From positions 1 through 64,000 of the forward strand of contig NZ_BCWU01000009.1 of NCBI RefSeq assembly GCF_001592365.1: a DNA stretch of 64,000 nucleotides. Direction: 5' to 3'. This document shows positions 63,067 to 64,000 of this stretch, one piece after another (positions within the stretch are counted from its first letter, which is position 1; every line of letters begins with the position of its first letter). A program made the translations under genes and the position numbers. The DNA is from Gordonia hydrophobica NBRC 16057 (GTDB taxonomy: Bacteria > Actinomycetota > Actinomycetes > Mycobacteriales > Mycobacteriaceae). The notes under the pieces are model-generated. The model worked only from the letters and a program-made list of their open reading frames with translations, was not told where the DNA came from and did not search any database.

Positions 63067-64000
63067 GCCTGCAGAACGGCACCATCATCGCCGACCGGTA
63101 CCGACTGGTCCGGTTGATCGCCACGGGTGGCATGGGCCAGGTCTGGGAAGCCCTCGACACCCGACTCGGCCGACGAGTGGCCGTGAAGGTCCTCAAGGCC
63201 GAGTACTCCAACGACTCGGAGTTCCTGCGACGCTTCCGCACGGAGGCGCAGACCACCGCGCGACTCAACGATCCCGGCATCGCAGGTGTCTTCGACTACG
63301 GCGAGACGCCCGATCGCAACGGCGGCGACCCGCTGGCCTACCTCGTCATGGAGTTGGTTGACGGCGAGCCGCTCAACTCGGTGATCTCGCGGATGAGCCA
63401 GCTGTCGTTGCCGCACACCCTCGACATGCTCGAACAGACCGGTCGGGCCCTGCAAGCGGCCCACACCGCAGGCCTGGTCCACCGCGACGTGAAGCCCGGC
63501 AACATCCTCATCACCCCGACCGGCCAGGTGAAGATCACCGACTTCGGCATCGCCAAGGCCGTCGACGCGGCACCGGTGACGCAGACCGGCATGGTGATGG
63601 GCACCGCCCAGTACATCTCGCCCGAGCAGGCCACCGGCGGTGAGGCCACCGCAGCCTCCGACGTGTACGCCCTCGGCGTCGTCGGCTACGAGGCCCTGAC
63701 CGGTCGTCGCCCGTTCCTGGGCGACGGCGCCATCACGGTCGCGATGAAGCACATTCAGGAGCCCCCGCCGCCGCTGCCGCACAGCATTCCGGCGCCGGTC
63801 CGCGAACTGATCGAGATCGCGCTGTCGAAGGACCCGGCCCAGCGGTACGCGACCGGCGGCGAGTTCGCGGACGCCGTCGCCGCAGTGCGCGCCGGTCATC
63901 GACCGCCGGTTCCGCGGACGGCAGCGGGCGCAGGCGCCGCGGCGGCCGCGGTCGGGACGCGCGCGATGACCTCGCCGCAGCCGCCGATGACCTCGCCGCA
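63063..64000 (+). CDS. pknA: Ser/Thr protein kinase PknA (partial, runs off the window)
   Basis: At least 312 residues are visible. The kinase domain spans about 10-275: glycine loop [14 protein letters not shown]-binding Lys in VAVKVLK near residue 42, catalytic loop VHRDVKPGN near 140, DFG as ITDFGIAKA near 160, and [16 protein letters not shown] in the activation loop. A Pro/Ala-rich juxtamembrane linker begins near 280; the transmembrane part is beyond the end. ATG overlaps the pbpA stop. In relatives PknA phosphorylates division and wall-synthesis proteins. pknB is expected next. Confidence 0.95.
   Translation, partial: MSLQNGTIIADRYRLVRLIATGGMGQVWEALDTRLGRRVAVKVLKAEYSNDSEFLRRFRTEAQTTARLNDPGIAGVFDYGETPDRNGGDPLAYLVMELVDGEPLNSVISRMSQLSLPHTLDMLEQTGRALQAAHTAGLVHRDVKPGNILITPTGQVKITDFGIAKAVDAAPVTQTGMVMGTAQYISPEQATGGEATAASDVYALGVVGYEALTGRRPFLGDGAITVAMKHIQEPPPPLPHSIPAPVRELIEIALSKDPAQRYATGGEFADAVAAVRAGHRPPVPRTAAGAGAAAAAVGTRAMTSPQPPMTSP

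Overview
The window is high-GC actinobacterial DNA. Its right end (56758-64000) carries fhaA-fhaB-pstP-rodA-pbpA-pknA with a divergent tRNA-Leu beside fhaA. This is the cell-division and Ser/Thr-signalling block found near the chromosomal origin in Mycobacteriales. Together with the dense CoA-ester metabolism and many TetR regulators it points to a Gordonia-like organism (Gordonia, Williamsia, Tsukamurella or Rhodococcus neighbourhood). The genus cannot be fixed from sequence alone.

Layout. 1-5260: an ArsB/NhaD-type permease, an AmiC-like binding protein and an ECF cobalt/nickel transporter (cbiM-N-Q-O), visibly less GC-rich than what follows. 5592-7179: an amidase-signature enzyme translationally coupled to a 60-aa partner. 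7406-11934: acyl-CoA thioesterase, two TetR regulators, a 14-TM drug exporter and a SCO6745-like protein. 12333-17679: a two-component system with an Asp-rich membrane protein, divergent from a DASS anion transporter and glycerate kinase. 17705-20043: small membrane protein, DUF309 protein, and a carboxymuconolactone-decarboxylase-like protein divergent from an ECF41-type sigma factor, with a readable ECF41-type promoter between them. 20121-25311: CoA-transferase, enoyl-CoA hydratase, MpaB/DUF2236 oxygenase, SRPBCC-DUF5995 fusion and a TetR regulator.

25432-30138 is a rearranged vitamin B12 uptake locus. A cobalamin riboswitch is followed by a broken 5' copy of the permease gene. Next comes a diverged, decayed copy of the thioesterase/amidase junction found at about 7440-6985, then a low-GC methyltransferase. 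Only after that come the intact permease-ATPase-lipoprotein genes. An M20 amidohydrolase follows.

32492-45259 is one long minus-strand catabolic or biosynthetic operon, flanked by two TetR genes. It encodes a ketosynthase, acyl-CoA ligase, complete branched-chain-amino-acid-type ABC importer (with fused LivG-LivF), two enoyl-CoA hydratases, an AMACR-like CoA racemase/transferase, a biotinyl-carboxyltransferase fusion and an SDR reductase. It looks like import, CoA activation and processing of a carboxylic acid, with an unusual carboxylase and ketosynthase in place of the expected dehydrogenase and thiolase.

46279-50250 holds a FadH-like dienoyl-CoA reductase, a GDSL hydrolase, an NTF2-like protein and a PadR regulator. 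They share a 20-bp motif at three promoters. 50258-56223 holds an unknown protein, a zinc alcohol dehydrogenase, a flavin monooxygenase, two tandem paralogous membrane proteins and an acyl-CoA ligase. No rRNA, CRISPR array, prophage or intact insertion sequence was seen.
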